NCBI GenBank assembly: GCA_020444415.1
Contig: JAHLLA010000012.1
Coordinates: 21,645 to 85,644 of the forward strand
Length of the DNA: 64,000 bases
Direction of reading: 5' to 3'
DNA from: Bacteroidota bacterium
GTDB taxonomy: Bacteria; Bacteroidota; Bacteroidia; Bacteroidales; F082
Below the pieces are notes generated by a model. That model ran no database searches. It saw only the letters and a list, made by a program, of their open reading frames with translations, and had not been told where the DNA came from. The position numbers and the translations under genes were made by a program. Shown here one piece after another: positions 35,826 through 46,203 of this stretch (within the stretch, counting starts at the first letter, position 1; every line of letters starts with the position of its first letter).

Positions 35826-36287
35826 TTACTCTTCCAATTTTTTTAGGATTCTCAAAGTTTCTTTAACAATTACAGGGATACATTCTTCAATATCAGGGGT
35901 TAATTCAACACTCATTTTCTGTTCAGGATGAATTGTGCATGTGATCAGGTATAGGGAAGGGACTTTCTCGAGAAGTATGGAAGATTCAATCATATCTTTC
36001 AGTCCTAATTCATGTGTGCTTAATGATTTTGGAAAATCTTTGGCAAATTTGGGTTGAATTGTGTTGACAGTTCCTGGAGGATCGTTGGTTAAGGCTGCAT
36101 CAATAATGATCATTGTCTGGTAATCCTGGAAAAGTGAAAGCAATACAAAACCACCTGTTCCACCGTCCAACAAGTCGACATGATCAGGCCATTTCATCTT
36201 CTCCATTTCTTTTAGAGAGTGAACGCCTATTCCTTCATCCTGAAGGAGTATGTTTCCCAATCCAAGTATCAATATTTTATGCTTCAT
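35826..36287 (-). CDS. Hydrogenase maturation protease (HyaD/HupD family)
   Basis: A 153-residue endopeptidase from the ATG at 36287 (MKHKILILGLGN). Nickel-binding residues of the family are visible: Glu in GNILLQDEGIGVH, Asp in LLDGGTGG and His in LSTHELGLKD. It cuts the C-terminal tail of the large subunit after nickel insertion; the large subunit at 47405 has a matching 15-residue tail after DPCLACAVH. The start overlaps the end of the CPA2 antiporter gene by 11 bases, so the two are translationally coupled, an odd pairing, 10 kb from the structural genes. Confidence 0.88.
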   Translation of the reverse strand: MKHKILILGLGNILLQDEGIGVHSLKEMEKMKWPDHVDLLDGGTGGFVLLSLFQDYQTMIIIDAALTNDPPGTVNTIQPKFAKDFPKSLSTHELGLKDMIESSILLEKVPSLYLITCTIHPEQKMSVELTPDIEECIPVIVKETLRILKKLEE

Positions 36288-37908
36288 CATCTTTATTAGA
36301 GATGCCAATTGTTAGATTATCTTTTGTTTTAACAAATCGATCCGCAAAATCTTCTCCCAGTCTGTCATAGTAATTATAAACGAAGTCGGCACCTGCTTTT
36401 ATTAATTCAGCAGTTTCATCCTTAAACTTACTGGTAACGCCGGCAACAAACTTTCGTTCCGGTAGCGATGATATCTCTTTAGCGACATTCACATTAGATT
36501 TATGGTCAGACATGGCAATGAATACCATTTTAATTTTTGATCTTTTAGCATTTTCCCAAAATGTGCTATCGGTAGCATCTCCCCAAAAAACATTTTTATT
36601 TCCAGCCTGGAGTTTTTCAACCAGTTCCATGTCGTAATCAATGCCCATCACCTTGTCAGCATGAAGTTTGTGTAAATGTTCATAAACAACCCGCCCGATA
36701 CGGCCCATGCCGCAAATAAGGTATTCGGTATTTCCTAAATCCATCAATTCATCGTCGGGATGAACACAATTTTTATTTAATAATGCAATGTAGGGCCTGT
36801 ATTTGTTAAAAATTTGATGCGCCCTTGTATTTAAAGGTGAATTTATAAGAAATGAAAATGATAAAGCCAATGCAAGTATGGTCATCCATTGTTCAGATAT
36901 CAACCCTTCTGCAGCGCTTATAGAAACTACAATTAATCCAAATTCGCTATAGTTTGTTAAGCTGAGTGATGTAAGCCAGGAAGAGCGTGCTCTTAGGTTA
37001 AACCTTGTAAACAACACCATAAAGAACGCTCCCTTCAGATTTAATAACAAGACAAGGATCAGTGCAATAATTAAATCTATTCCGGTAGGAAAACCAGAAA
37101 GCCCAATCTGTAAGAAGAACGCAACCAGGAAAAAATCTTTATATCCCATCATATGTCTGGCGAGTTCTTTAGCTCTTTCATGTGGAGCAAGAATGGCTCC
37201 AATAATCAGGGCACCCAGGTCAGCTTTTAATCCAAATAATTTAAAACTCATGGCGCCTGCTACGAAAGCAGCAAAAAAACCAAACAGGGTAAAAAGTTCC
37301 CCGTGATCGATAGAGTTGATCAGTTTCAGCAATATAAACCGCACTATGAACAGATAAAAAGGAAGTGCCAGAAGCCAAAGTGACAATTCACCTTGCCCTG
37401 TGATTGTGAGGTAAAGAACTGCGGCTATATCCTGCATTACCAGAATGCCAATGGTGACCTTTCCATGAAAAGAGTTTACCTCGCCTCTATCTTCCAGTAT
37501 CTTAATCGCGAATACGGTGCTTGAAAAACTGAGAGCAAATCCGATAATAAGTGCAGTTGAGAATTCAATGTTTGCTAATAAATAAAGGCCCGAAAAACTC
37601 AAACCGAAAATAACCAGCCCGAAAAACAAACTCATCAGGGTCATTTGTATGGATGTGGCGAGCCATATTTCAGGTGCCAGAAGCGACTTGATATTTAATT
37701 TCAATCCAATAGTGAAAAGTAGCAGCATCACACCCAGGTTTGAAACCGCTTCGAGAGCTTCGCCACCTGCATTAAATCCTGCAAAGTTCAGCGCAAAACC
37801 AGCTGTTAGAAAACCTACCAGGGGCGGCAGATTGATTTTTCTGGCAAGAAGCCCGCCAATAAAGGCAACGCTAATCCATGTCGCATCTAAATACCAGGTG
37901 TCTAACAT
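36277..37908 (-). CDS. CPA2 cation:proton antiporter with RCK (TrkA-N) domain
   Basis: A 543-residue protein. Residues about 5-375 form 12-13 helices of the Kef/YbaL type (ARKINLPPLVGFLTAG, then ALIIGFALSFSSTVFAIKILEDRGE). The TrkA-N domain starts at about 392 with YLICGMGRIGRVVYEHL and binds NAD(H). It exchanges K+ or Na+ for H+ across the inner membrane under control of the RCK domain. There is no second RCK-C or glutathione-binding motif. The downstream hydrogenase protease gene overlaps its end, so both are made from one message. Confidence 0.88.
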   Translation of the reverse strand: MLDTWYLDATWISVAFIGGLLARKINLPPLVGFLTAGFALNFAGFNAGGEALEAVSNLGVMLLLFTIGLKLNIKSLLAPEIWLATSIQMTLMSLFFGLVIFGLSFSGLYLLANIEFSTALIIGFALSFSSTVFAIKILEDRGEVNSFHGKVTIGILVMQDIAAVLYLTITGQGELSLWLLALPFYLFIVRFILLKLINSIDHGELFTLFGFFAAFVAGAMSFKLFGLKADLGALIIGAILAPHERAKELARHMMGYKDFFLVAFFLQIGLSGFPTGIDLIIALILVLLLNLKGAFFMVLFTRFNLRARSSWLTSLSLTNYSEFGLIVVSISAAEGLISEQWMTILALALSFSFLINSPLNTRAHQIFNKYRPYIALLNKNCVHPDDELMDLGNTEYLICGMGRIGRVVYEHLHKLHADKVMGIDYDMELVEKLQAGNKNVFWGDATDSTFWENAKRSKIKMVFIAMSDHKSNVNVAKEISSLPERKFVAGVTSKFKDETAELIKAGADFVYNYYDRLGEDFADRFVKTKDNLTIGISNKDDEA

Positions 37909-37976
37909 CCTATTTTGTTATTCGTTATTGTTGGTGTAAAATCAATCGCAAGTTAACAAATGATAGGTTAATGAAG

Positions 37977-38492
37977 TTAATTATTTATCCTGACACCGGG
38001 TGATGTGAAAGCAAAACGGTAGTTATCAAGGTTTCCCATCATAATGCTTTCGATGAAAGGATGATTTTTCAAATTTGCATTTGCCGTATAACGGACCACA
38101 AAATTGGCTCCTGTACCACCTTCTTTTTCTGATTCCTCCACAATATATTCCATCGATTCCATAGGTCTCAATACCAATACCTGGTCGATATATTGTCGTA
38201 ATAAAATCCCATGGCTACTGTAATAATCAATATGAGTAAAGTATAAAGTGTCAGTAAAGCTGATATTTCGCAAACTAAGAATCACGGTAAAGAAGGTTTT
38301 CTTCTCCTGGCTTTCATAATAAAGATCTGAGTAGGCGGGCACATACACGCTTTCGTCTATCTCCATTTCAGGTAAGGCCGATTTGTCGATGTACAAAACA
38401 TTTTGATGGTCGTATTGCAGTTTGAATTTATTTTCCTGGCAAGAAGTAAATACAATGGCCAGAAAACTGACTAATATAGTTGTGCGTAACAT
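37977..38492 (-). CDS. DUF3124 lipoprotein
   Basis: A 171-residue protein with a lipoprotein signal (MLRTTILVSFLAIVFTSCQE, Cys18 as the lipidated residue). The body is one DUF3124 domain: ESVYVPAYSDLYY, FFTVILSLRNISFTDTLYFTHIDYYSSHGILLR and GTGANFVVRYTA. The Ig-like fold resembles small periplasmic binding or chaperone domains; function unknown. It lies 68 bases upstream of the antiporter gene on the same strand and may be in the same unit. Confidence 0.8.
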   Translation of the reverse strand: MLRTTILVSFLAIVFTSCQENKFKLQYDHQNVLYIDKSALPEMEIDESVYVPAYSDLYYESQEKKTFFTVILSLRNISFTDTLYFTHIDYYSSHGILLRQYIDQVLVLRPMESMEYIVEESEKEGGTGANFVVRYTANANLKNHPFIESIMMGNLDNYRFAFTSPGVRINN

Positions 38493-38606
38493 ATTAAAAA
38501 GGTTTTTTCAAAGATACTTATTCTCCTGTTCACCATTACCTGGTCTGCATCAATAAAGTGCAATGGTGTGGCTTTTTTGCCACGGTGCAAAATGATCCCC
38601 AAACAA

Positions 38607-38634
38607 TTTGTTACTATTTAATGAACTATTTTCG
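38607..38634 (+). promoter_or_regulatory. Predicted promoter for tamB-tamL
   Basis: TTTG (38607-38610), 16 bases, then TATTTTCG (38627-38634), one base from the TAnnTTTG -7 box. It points to a transcript that starts near 38640, upstream of the ATG at 38662, and so supports a TamB start earlier than the TTG at 38763. Confidence 0.4.
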
Positions 38635-38762
38635 CAATGGCATAACCTTTGGGTTGAGAATATGAGTAAATATTCATTATCATTACCATCAAAATTAAAT
38701 ACCTGATAAGAATTTTAAAAATACTGGCATGGTTTATCGGTTCAGTAGTCGTTTTACTGATA

Positions 38763-41700
38763 TTGATCAATATTGCTATTCGGGTACCCGCCGTCCAGAA
38801 TTTCATTGTGCAACGGGTCATCAGCACATTATCAGAAAGAATAGGTGCCGAAATTGAGCTCGACAGGGTGCTTGTAAAATTTCCCAAGACGGTTGTGCTT
38901 GAAGGTTTATTTGTTGAAGATTTAAAAAGCGATACCCTTTTGAATCTCGGTAAACTTGAAGTGAATGTTGACATTTGGGCTTTATTGGGAAAAAAAATCC
39001 ACATTAAACAGCTGGGTCTTTATAAAACGGACGTAAATATTTTACGGGGTCAGGCGGATAGTACATTTAATTTTAATTTCATAGTGGACGCCTTTTCATC
39101 CGATGGGCCAACTGCTCCAAAAGACAGTAAAAGCACCCCCTGGGAATTTTCGATCGGGAAACTTAGTCTGGAGCAAACCGGGTTTCGATATCTTGATAGC
39201 CTGTCAGGAATTAACATCCGCTCGGATATAGGAATGCTCAGCATTCATATGAATGAATTGAGATTAGACACCCTCATTTTTGAGGTGAATGAGATCGTGC
39301 TTGAAAATTCAAATATTCAAATGCAGAATTACGGAAACCCGGCACCCGGTAATGATACATCAACAGTAAGTTTACCCCATGTAATGGTGCATGTAGTTCG
39401 ACTGGCTGATGTGAACTTTGATATGCATGATGCTAACTCAGGTTTTCAACTAAAAACAATGACTAAAAGGTTGCAGGTTCAATTTGAGGATTTGGATTTT
39501 CAGGACCAAAATGTAGCTATTAATAAACTGAATTACACGAATTCGGATATCTATATAAAGTACGAAGGATCTATTGAAAAACCCGACAATCAAACCCAGG
39601 CTACTGGTAATGACCTGATACCTTTTACGACATGGAGCATCTCATCAAATACCTTATCACTCCAACAAATAAATGTCGAACTCCACAATTCAGCTTTGCC
39701 TGATTCGGCTGCCGGATTTGATCCCAATCACTTATCAATAGCAGGTTTTGATCTGAAAGCAGAAAATGTGTCGTATACCGGCTCCAATATCAGTGCAGAT
39801 GTGAAAAAAATGACTCTTACAGAAAATCATGGATTTGCGGTCTCGGAGTTTAAAGCTCTTATGTCAGTTACTGATACAACAGCAAATGTGGATGACCTCC
39901 TTCTTAAGACAGGAAAGACAGAAATGCATCTCACCGCTGAAACCCGGTTTTCTGCTCTAACAGATATCAGTGAACATCCTGAAAAAGTATACGTCGAACT
40001 TCAAACAGAAATTAAACGATTAGATACCGCTGATATTCAATATTTTGTAAGTGGTTTGTTTGACTCACTTCCTGTGAATATTCAACCATTGCAGACCCTG
40101 TCACTAAAAGCAAAGGCGAAAGGAAGCCTGGATCATTTTAATGTCAGTCAATTTGAAATGAATATGCTTGACTCAACCTATTTGAATTTGGAAGGAACTG
40201 TTTCCGATTTGATGGATATGGAGAACTTTGCTATTGACTTACCACGTTTTCAAATGGCAACAAGCCGCACCGAATTGCAACAGCTACTTGCTGATTCATT
40301 GCTGCCCGATGGCATTACCATCCCTGCCCAAATCGAGGTGAATGCAAATTTAAATGGTTATAAAAATGGGTTTGAGACGGATGCAAACATACTCACCTCA
40401 TTCGGAAATATTGAGATGAAAGGAAAGTTGACCCATATGAATTCATCACACCCTGTATATGAAGCCTCAATCAGTAGCGAACCATTTGGTCTGGGAGCCT
40501 TTTTAAACGACACAACTGCTTTTGGCCAGTTGGCCATTAGCATTGAAGCGAAAGGTAAAGGATTCGAACCGGAGACCATGTCAGCCGATGCCCGAGTAAT
40601 GATCAACACATTCGATTTTCAAGGATACAAATATGATAGCATTTACCTGGAAGCGGGTGCTGAATCCGGAAAATACACACTCAAAGCGGATGTAAAAGAT
40701 ACCTATCTTGATTTTGAAATGGAAGGCACATTCATCTATGATGCCGAAGGATCAGAACTTGACCTGCTGGCGGTGTTAAACGGCGTCAATATGCAACAAC
40801 TGAATATCAGCAATGATGATATCAGAGCGAAAGGAAAACTGGAAGCCCATCTGTCGGGGAACTCAATTGATAATTTGAATGGTAATATCGAAACAAGAGA
40901 CATTCTGATTATTAAAAATGATGAATTGTTTCGGGTTGATTCTCTCATTTTTGTTTCGATCAATGACTCGGTAAGGAGTGAATTGAGCATCGAATCTGAT
41001 TTTCTTTCCGCTGCCTACAAAGGCACCATAAATCCAACTAAATTAACCTCTTCTTTAGAGGATCACCTGAACCGTTATTTTTTAATAGGTCAGGATACAG
41101 CTCGTATACCGGGCAATGAAAATTTCGATTTCGAACTACATATTAAAAGCTCATCCCTTTTAATGCAGGTGCTGGTTCCGCGTCTCGAAAAGCTTGAGCC
41201 GGGAAAGGTAACCGGTAAATTTGATGAAAGCACGCAACAATTGTCGGTAAACGTCGATCTGCCTGTAATTGGTTACGATGGATACGAGGTAAAAAACCTG
41301 AAAGCCTCTCTGAATTCGGGTACAGACCAGTTGGATTTTTCGCTTGCTATCAATACCTTAAGTGCATTTGACTATTTTGTATCTGATATAAGTCTGCAAA
41401 CACAAGTTTCCGACAATAAGATCGAAGGCAGGTTTCAGATTGAAGAAAACGATGAACAATCTGCCTATAATATTCCGTTCGTAATACAGCAATCCGATTC
41501 TTCTTATTTGTTGACATTTGGCGATGATATTGTTCTTAATTCGGATACATGGAAGTTGGCAAGCGGTCGGGAAGTAGACTTAAACAACCTGGCATCAGGA
41601 AAGTATGACATCCGGCTCACCAGCAATGGTCAGGCACTGCAACTGGCAGGAACCGGGCAAAAATTCACGGCCACGATGGAAGATTTTCGCCTGTCTAATT

Positions 41701-43685
41701 TTGGAAATATACTGAATACATCAGACGGTACAATACTCGTTCAGGCGCTGGTGAATGGCGATTTAATAATTGAAAAAGGAGCTGATTTTGATTCCATCAG
41801 CGCAGATTTTATGTTCAGGGATTTTAAGATTCTTGAAAATTCATTAGGTAATATGAGGTTCAACCTGAAAAAATACCAACCCGATTTCATGAGTGCTGAG
41901 CTTCAAGTGAGTGGCAACAACGACCTCAGTTTAAAACTGAATAAAATTCCCCTCGATACCAGCAATACCATTGATGGCCGACTCGTTATCGAACGGTTTG
42001 AACTGCAAACCGTCAACGGTTTTATGCCACAGGCATCTGACAGTCTGAAAGGATATATCACAGGAGAATTATCTATTACGAACACCACAAAGCAACCTGC
42101 ATTGAACGGCGAAATTACTTTTGAGGGTGTACATACCTACCTGAAAAGCTATGGCACCTTTATCAGTGCTGATGGGCAAAAAATAAAAATCGTAAATAAT
42201 AATATCGAATTCCCTGATTTTACCCTGAATGATAAGAACAATGGAAAACTGGTGTTGAATGGTAATATTCAAAATAAAAACTTCAACGATTTCCAATTTG
42301 ATGTACATCTGAATGCAACCAGGTTTATGGCTGTTGACAAGCCGAAAAAAGGTCAGGTGCCTTATTATGGGCAATTGGTTTTCAGCACTTCATCTGATTT
42401 AAAAGGTACACTTGATCAAATGAAAGTAAACGGAACGGTAAAGATCAATGATGCAACGGATTTTTCAATGAACCTGCTCAGTGCCGTTCCATCGCGCACA
42501 ACGTATGCAGGCGTGGTTGACTTTGTGGATAAAGACCAATCATTGAACCCTATATTAATTGACACCACATCTGAACAACTTTCATTTATTGGAGATGGTT
42601 TTGTAATTTCTTCCAATGTGGAAATTGAAAAGGGTGCCCGATTGGAGATGGTTGTGGATGAAAAAGCAGGCGACAAGCTGTGGGTGCAGGGTTCAGCTAA
42701 CCTTACGTTTTCAATGGACGAAACAGGATTGTCACTTTCAGGTAGATACAACCTGAATAATGGCGGTTATAAACTTACACTCTTCGATATAACACAACGT
42801 GAATTTAAACTGGAAAACAGCAGTTATATCACCTGGACCGGAGAACCATTGGAAGCCAGGTTACATATTGATGCTTCCTATCAGGTAAGTACCTCAGCTT
42901 ATAACCTTATTATGGACCAGACGGCAAATACAAGCGGCGAAGATGTAGAAAAATACCGACAGCGATTGCCATTTACAGTCAACCTGATGATCAGGGGAGA
43001 AATAAACAGCCCTATCATTAATTTCAGCATCAAATTGCCGCCTGAGAAACAGGGAATATACGGGGGTGTTGTGCAATCTAAATTAAACCAGCTTGAAGCG
43101 CCGGGCAATGAGTCGGGTTTAAACAAGCAGGTATTGTCTTTACTTGCTTTCAGGCAATTCATGCCCCAGAATCCATTGGATATCGGTGATGGATCGGCTG
43201 GCTTAAATACAGCGGCAAGAAGCAGTGTCAGCAAGGTGCTCAGTAACCAGCTAAATAAATTTTCCGAAAGGTATGTAAAAGGATTTAACCTGAGTTTCGA
43301 CTTGCAATCGTATGAGCAATATTCGCAGGATGGCGGTATGGAAAATCGAACAGAGCTTGATGTGGGTGTTTCAAAGTCCTTTTTCAGCAACCGCCTGAAA
43401 GTGAGTGTGGGCAGCAGCGTGGAGCTCGAGTCAGAAAAATACCGAAGCTACAATAGTTTTAATGATATTGCAGAGAACATTGAGGTGGAATATTTACTCA
43501 CAGAGAATGGCGTTTATCGCATCAAAGCCTTCCAATTATCAGATTATGATCAGTTTGAAGGCGATGTAACCAAGTCGGGCGTATCGCTCATCTTTAATAA
43601 AGATTTTAACTGGATCAGGAATATATTTTTAAAAAACGACAGCGTTCCGGAAGGAAAACTAAGAAAGGAGAATGAAGATAAATAG
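38763..43685 (+). CDS. tamB: TamB-like translocation/assembly protein (start unresolved)
   Basis: At least 1640 residues, with the long beta-taco region of AsmA/TamB proteins and a C-terminal DUF490 (TamB) domain at about 1180-1600 (ARLHIDASYQVSTSAYNL, then VNLMIRGEINSPIINFSIKLPP). TamB spans the periplasm and moves phospholipid or helps outer membrane protein assembly with TamA. The TTG at 38763 cuts into the expected N-terminal anchor. The frame stays open to 38670 and encodes ILKILAWFIGSVVVLLILI just upstream, but without an ATG. An ATG at 38662 stands in another frame. The tamL start overlaps its end by 14 bases. Confidence 0.85.
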   Translation: MINIAIRVPAVQNFIVQRVISTLSERIGAEIELDRVLVKFPKTVVLEGLFVEDLKSDTLLNLGKLEVNVDIWALLGKKIHIKQLGLYKTDVNILRGQADSTFNFNFIVDAFSSDGPTAPKDSKSTPWEFSIGKLSLEQTGFRYLDSLSGINIRSDIGMLSIHMNELRLDTLIFEVNEIVLENSNIQMQNYGNPAPGNDTSTVSLPHVMVHVVRLADVNFDMHDANSGFQLKTMTKRLQVQFEDLDFQDQNVAINKLNYTNSDIYIKYEGSIEKPDNQTQATGNDLIPFTTWSISSNTLSLQQINVELHNSALPDSAAGFDPNHLSIAGFDLKAENVSYTGSNISADVKKMTLTENHGFAVSEFKALMSVTDTTANVDDLLLKTGKTEMHLTAETRFSALTDISEHPEKVYVELQTEIKRLDTADIQYFVSGLFDSLPVNIQPLQTLSLKAKAKGSLDHFNVSQFEMNMLDSTYLNLEGTVSDLMDMENFAIDLPRFQMATSRTELQQLLADSLLPDGITIPAQIEVNANLNGYKNGFETDANILTSFGNIEMKGKLTHMNSSHPVYEASISSEPFGLGAFLNDTTAFGQLAISIEAKGKGFEPETMSADARVMINTFDFQGYKYDSIYLEAGAESGKYTLKADVKDTYLDFEMEGTFIYDAEGSELDLLAVLNGVNMQQLNISNDDIRAKGKLEAHLSGNSIDNLNGNIETRDILIIKNDELFRVDSLIFVSINDSVRSELSIESDFLSAAYKGTINPTKLTSSLEDHLNRYFLIGQDTARIPGNENFDFELHIKSSSLLMQVLVPRLEKLEPGKVTGKFDESTQQLSVNVDLPVIGYDGYEVKNLKASLNSGTDQLDFSLAINTLSAFDYFVSDISLQTQVSDNKIEGRFQIEENDEQSAYNIPFVIQQSDSSYLLTFGDDIVLNSDTWKLASGREVDLNNLASGKYDIRLTSNGQALQLAGTGQKFTATMEDFRLSNFGNILNTSDGTILVQALVNGDLIIEKGADFDSISADFMFRDFKILENSLGNMRFNLKKYQPDFMSAELQVSGNNDLSLKLNKIPLDTSNTIDGRLVIERFELQTVNGFMPQASDSLKGYITGELSITNTTKQPALNGEITFEGVHTYLKSYGTFISADGQKIKIVNNNIEFPDFTLNDKNNGKLVLNGNIQNKNFNDFQFDVHLNATRFMAVDKPKKGQVPYYGQLVFSTSSDLKGTLDQMKVNGTVKINDATDFSMNLLSAVPSRTTYAGVVDFVDKDQSLNPILIDTTSEQLSFIGDGFVISSNVEIEKGARLEMVVDEKAGDKLWVQGSANLTFSMDETGLSLSGRYNLNNGGYKLTLFDITQREFKLENSSYITWTGEPLEARLHIDASYQVSTSAYNLIMDQTANTSGEDVEKYRQRLPFTVNLMIRGEINSPIINFSIKLPPEKQGIYGGVVQSKLNQLEAPGNESGLNKQVLSLLAFRQFMPQNPLDIGDGSAGLNTAARSSVSKVLSNQLNKFSERYVKGFNLSFDLQSYEQYSQDGGMENRTELDVGVSKSFFSNRLKVSVGSSVELESEKYRSYNSFNDIAENIEVEYLLTENGVYRIKAFQLSDYDQFEGDVTKSGVSLIFNKDFNWIRNIFLKNDSVPEGKLRKENEDK

Positions 43686-46017
43686 CCAGACATATCTGTC
43701 AAAAATACGGGTCCTGCTGGTCAGGTGCTGCTTCCTTTTCCTGTTTACCGGAATGTTTTATGCATGCAGCAATATAAGGCACCTTTCCGAATCAGCCTAT
43801 TTGTATACGGGTGCTGAAATTGAAATCGAATCGGATAGCGACATTCCTAAAAAGAGAGAACTTAAAGATCATTTAAATGAGGCCCTCTATCCTGATCCCA
43901 ATCGTAAGTTTTTGGGGATTGGACGCATGCGCTTGTGGATTTACAATGTGGCCGGTGAAACCGAAAAAACCAAAGGGTTTAAATACTGGTTAAAGTATAA
44001 ATTGGGAGAGCCGCCCGTGCTTTCGGAATATGTTAACCAGGAAAATGTGAGCAGCCTTTTAAAGAACAGGGCTTTTAACAGGGGGCATTTTAAACCCATG
44101 GTTTCCTATACCACACAAACCAAGAAGAAAAAGGCGAAGGTGGTATACCAAGTTGAGATAAGAAAACCATACCGAATTGGTGAGGTGTATTTTCCTGAAG
44201 ACTCGACGGACTTATTATCCAAAATCCACGCGTTAAAAAATGAAACGCTGCTTGAATCCGGAGAAATATACACCCTTGATCTGCTGGAGCGTGAGCGCGA
44301 GCGAATAAGGATAGCCCTTTTAAACCAGGGATATTATTACTTTTCGCCTTCGCACTTGTTTTTTGAAGCAGATACCACTGAAGGCGAAAAGTCGGTTACA
44401 CTTTATTTAAAGCTTAAGGAAGATGTACCTGATAAATCGCTGAAGCCATACAGGATACATGATGTGTACGTGTACCCGAATTATGCGCTCGAAGATAGCC
44501 TTTCAACATCTTGCCCTGATACGCTGATCGTTGATGATATGCACTATATCAGCAGGATCAAACGTTTCAGGTCTTATGAGATCACCAAAGTAATTTATCT
44601 CGATAAAAACGAATTGTATAATCGCGATGATCATAAAAAAACGATCAGCAGACTCATCGGTATGAATGCATTCAAATATGTCAATATACGTTTTGAACAG
44701 GCGGATACTGCAGATTCGACAGCCAGCCTGGATATGTACGTATATCTGACACCCGAAAAAATCAATTCTTTAAGGTTTGAGGTTTCAGGAATTGCCAAAT
44801 CAAACAATTTTGTTGGACCTGGAGCCGAGTTAACATATATCAACCGTAACATTTTTAAAGGTGCCGAGATGCTCACCTTAAGCACTTACGGGAATTGGGA
44901 AACGCAGGTGGGTGGTAATGCCGAATACCTGAACTCGTACGAATTCGGTGTAAACGGTCGGCTACAGTATCCGCGGCTTGAAACGCCTTTTAAAATTGAA
45001 GAAAACCGCCAGGAATTTGTGCCTAACACTTTTATTGATCTGGGCTACACCTTCCAGCAGCGTGTAAAATATTATATGGCACATTCGCTAAATGCTGGTT
45101 TCGGGTACGAATGGAAAAATGCCTATACCAGTAGAAACAATCTCACATTGATCAGTATTGAATATTACCAACTTGGGAAAACCACCGAACTTTTTCGTGA
45201 AAAGCTGGAGCAAAATCCTTACCTGGCCAGCACCTTTAAGGATCAGTTTATGGTGGGCCCGCGTTATTCCTATACCTTTAATGATCAGGTAAATACTGAG
45301 CTTCGGAATCACTTCTATTTTCAGGGTAGGTTTGATATGTCGGGTTTATTAATCAATGGTGTGCTTGCCGGACTCGATGCGCTGCAAAAGGGGAACCAGG
45401 AAACGGACAGCCTGTTTGGTAGCTTGTATGCAAGGTATGTGAAAGTGGATGGAGATGTGCGGTATTACCAGAATTTTAAAAGAGAAAACAAACTGGTATA
45501 CCGCCTGTTTGCAGGAATAGGTGTGCCTTTTGGAAAATCACCCACCTTGCCTTATGTTAAGCAATATTATGTGGGAGGAACCAACGGAATTAGGGCATTC
45601 AGGGCGAGGTCAGTAGGGCCGGGTACCTATCATCCGCCTGATACAGCGAACGTTATTTATGCACAAACCGGCGACATAAAGCTCGAACTGGACATCGAAT
45701 TTCGCTTTCATATCATGGGCGTGGTTAATGGAGCCTTGTACCTGGATGCAGGAAATATCTGGCTCATCAAAGAGACAGAAGATGTTCCCGGTGCTGAATT
45801 TTTGTTCAACAAGTTCTATAAACAAATAGCCGTGGGAAGTGGTTTTGGTTTACGCTTCGACTTTTCATTCATGGTGCTGCGGCTCGATCTGGGTATTCCC
45901 CTGCGAAAACCCTGGCTTCCTGAAGGTCAAAGATGGGTGGTGAACGATATGTTTGGATACAGCGGATGGGCAGGTGAAAACCTGGTGCTGAACATTGCTA
46001 TCGGTTATCCCTTTTAA
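43672..46017 (+). CDS. tamL: TamL: lipoprotein-type BamA/TamA family outer membrane protein
   Basis: A 781-residue Omp85 family protein. The N-terminus ends its hydrophobic stretch in TGMFYACS, with Cys32 as a lipoprotein residue, the feature that sets TamL apart from TamA. POTRA domains fill about 60-360 (KPYRIGEVYFPED, KPYRIHDVYVYPNY, FRSYEITKVIYLDKNE), and a 16-strand barrel follows with GGTNGIRAFRARSVGPG in loop 6 and a C-terminal Phe (IGYPF). It should pair with TamB to form a bridge across the envelope. An AAAGGAG site stands right before its ATG, an unusual Shine-Dalgarno for this sequence, and suits coupling to tamB. Confidence 0.88.
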   Translation: MKINSQTYLSKIRVLLVRCCFLFLFTGMFYACSNIRHLSESAYLYTGAEIEIESDSDIPKKRELKDHLNEALYPDPNRKFLGIGRMRLWIYNVAGETEKTKGFKYWLKYKLGEPPVLSEYVNQENVSSLLKNRAFNRGHFKPMVSYTTQTKKKKAKVVYQVEIRKPYRIGEVYFPEDSTDLLSKIHALKNETLLESGEIYTLDLLERERERIRIALLNQGYYYFSPSHLFFEADTTEGEKSVTLYLKLKEDVPDKSLKPYRIHDVYVYPNYALEDSLSTSCPDTLIVDDMHYISRIKRFRSYEITKVIYLDKNELYNRDDHKKTISRLIGMNAFKYVNIRFEQADTADSTASLDMYVYLTPEKINSLRFEVSGIAKSNNFVGPGAELTYINRNIFKGAEMLTLSTYGNWETQVGGNAEYLNSYEFGVNGRLQYPRLETPFKIEENRQEFVPNTFIDLGYTFQQRVKYYMAHSLNAGFGYEWKNAYTSRNNLTLISIEYYQLGKTTELFREKLEQNPYLASTFKDQFMVGPRYSYTFNDQVNTELRNHFYFQGRFDMSGLLINGVLAGLDALQKGNQETDSLFGSLYARYVKVDGDVRYYQNFKRENKLVYRLFAGIGVPFGKSPTLPYVKQYYVGGTNGIRAFRARSVGPGTYHPPDTANVIYAQTGDIKLELDIEFRFHIMGVVNGALYLDAGNIWLIKETEDVPGAEFLFNKFYKQIAVGSGFGLRFDFSFMVLRLDLGIPLRKPWLPEGQRWVVNDMFGYSGWAGENLVLNIAIGYPF

Positions 46018-46144
46018 GAAAAAAGTATATCTGGAATACTGCTTTCCAAATACTCCGCAATCGTCTGCAATATCCCTTTCATAGGTCCAGATATTCAAAT
46101 GGGAAAATTAATACAACTTTCGTATGGATTTAACAAACTTTTTA

Positions 46145-46173
46145 TTTGTTATTCAGGAACTTTTCTAATTTTG
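46145..46173 (+). promoter_or_regulatory. Predicted promoter
   Basis: TTTG (46145-46148), 17 bases, then TAATTTTG (46166-46173), 30 bases before the ATG at 46204. A good -7 box and a -33 element two bases closer than usual. Confidence 0.5.
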
Positions 46174-46203
46174 CCGCTTTGATTTTAACCAAAATATAAA
46201 AAA

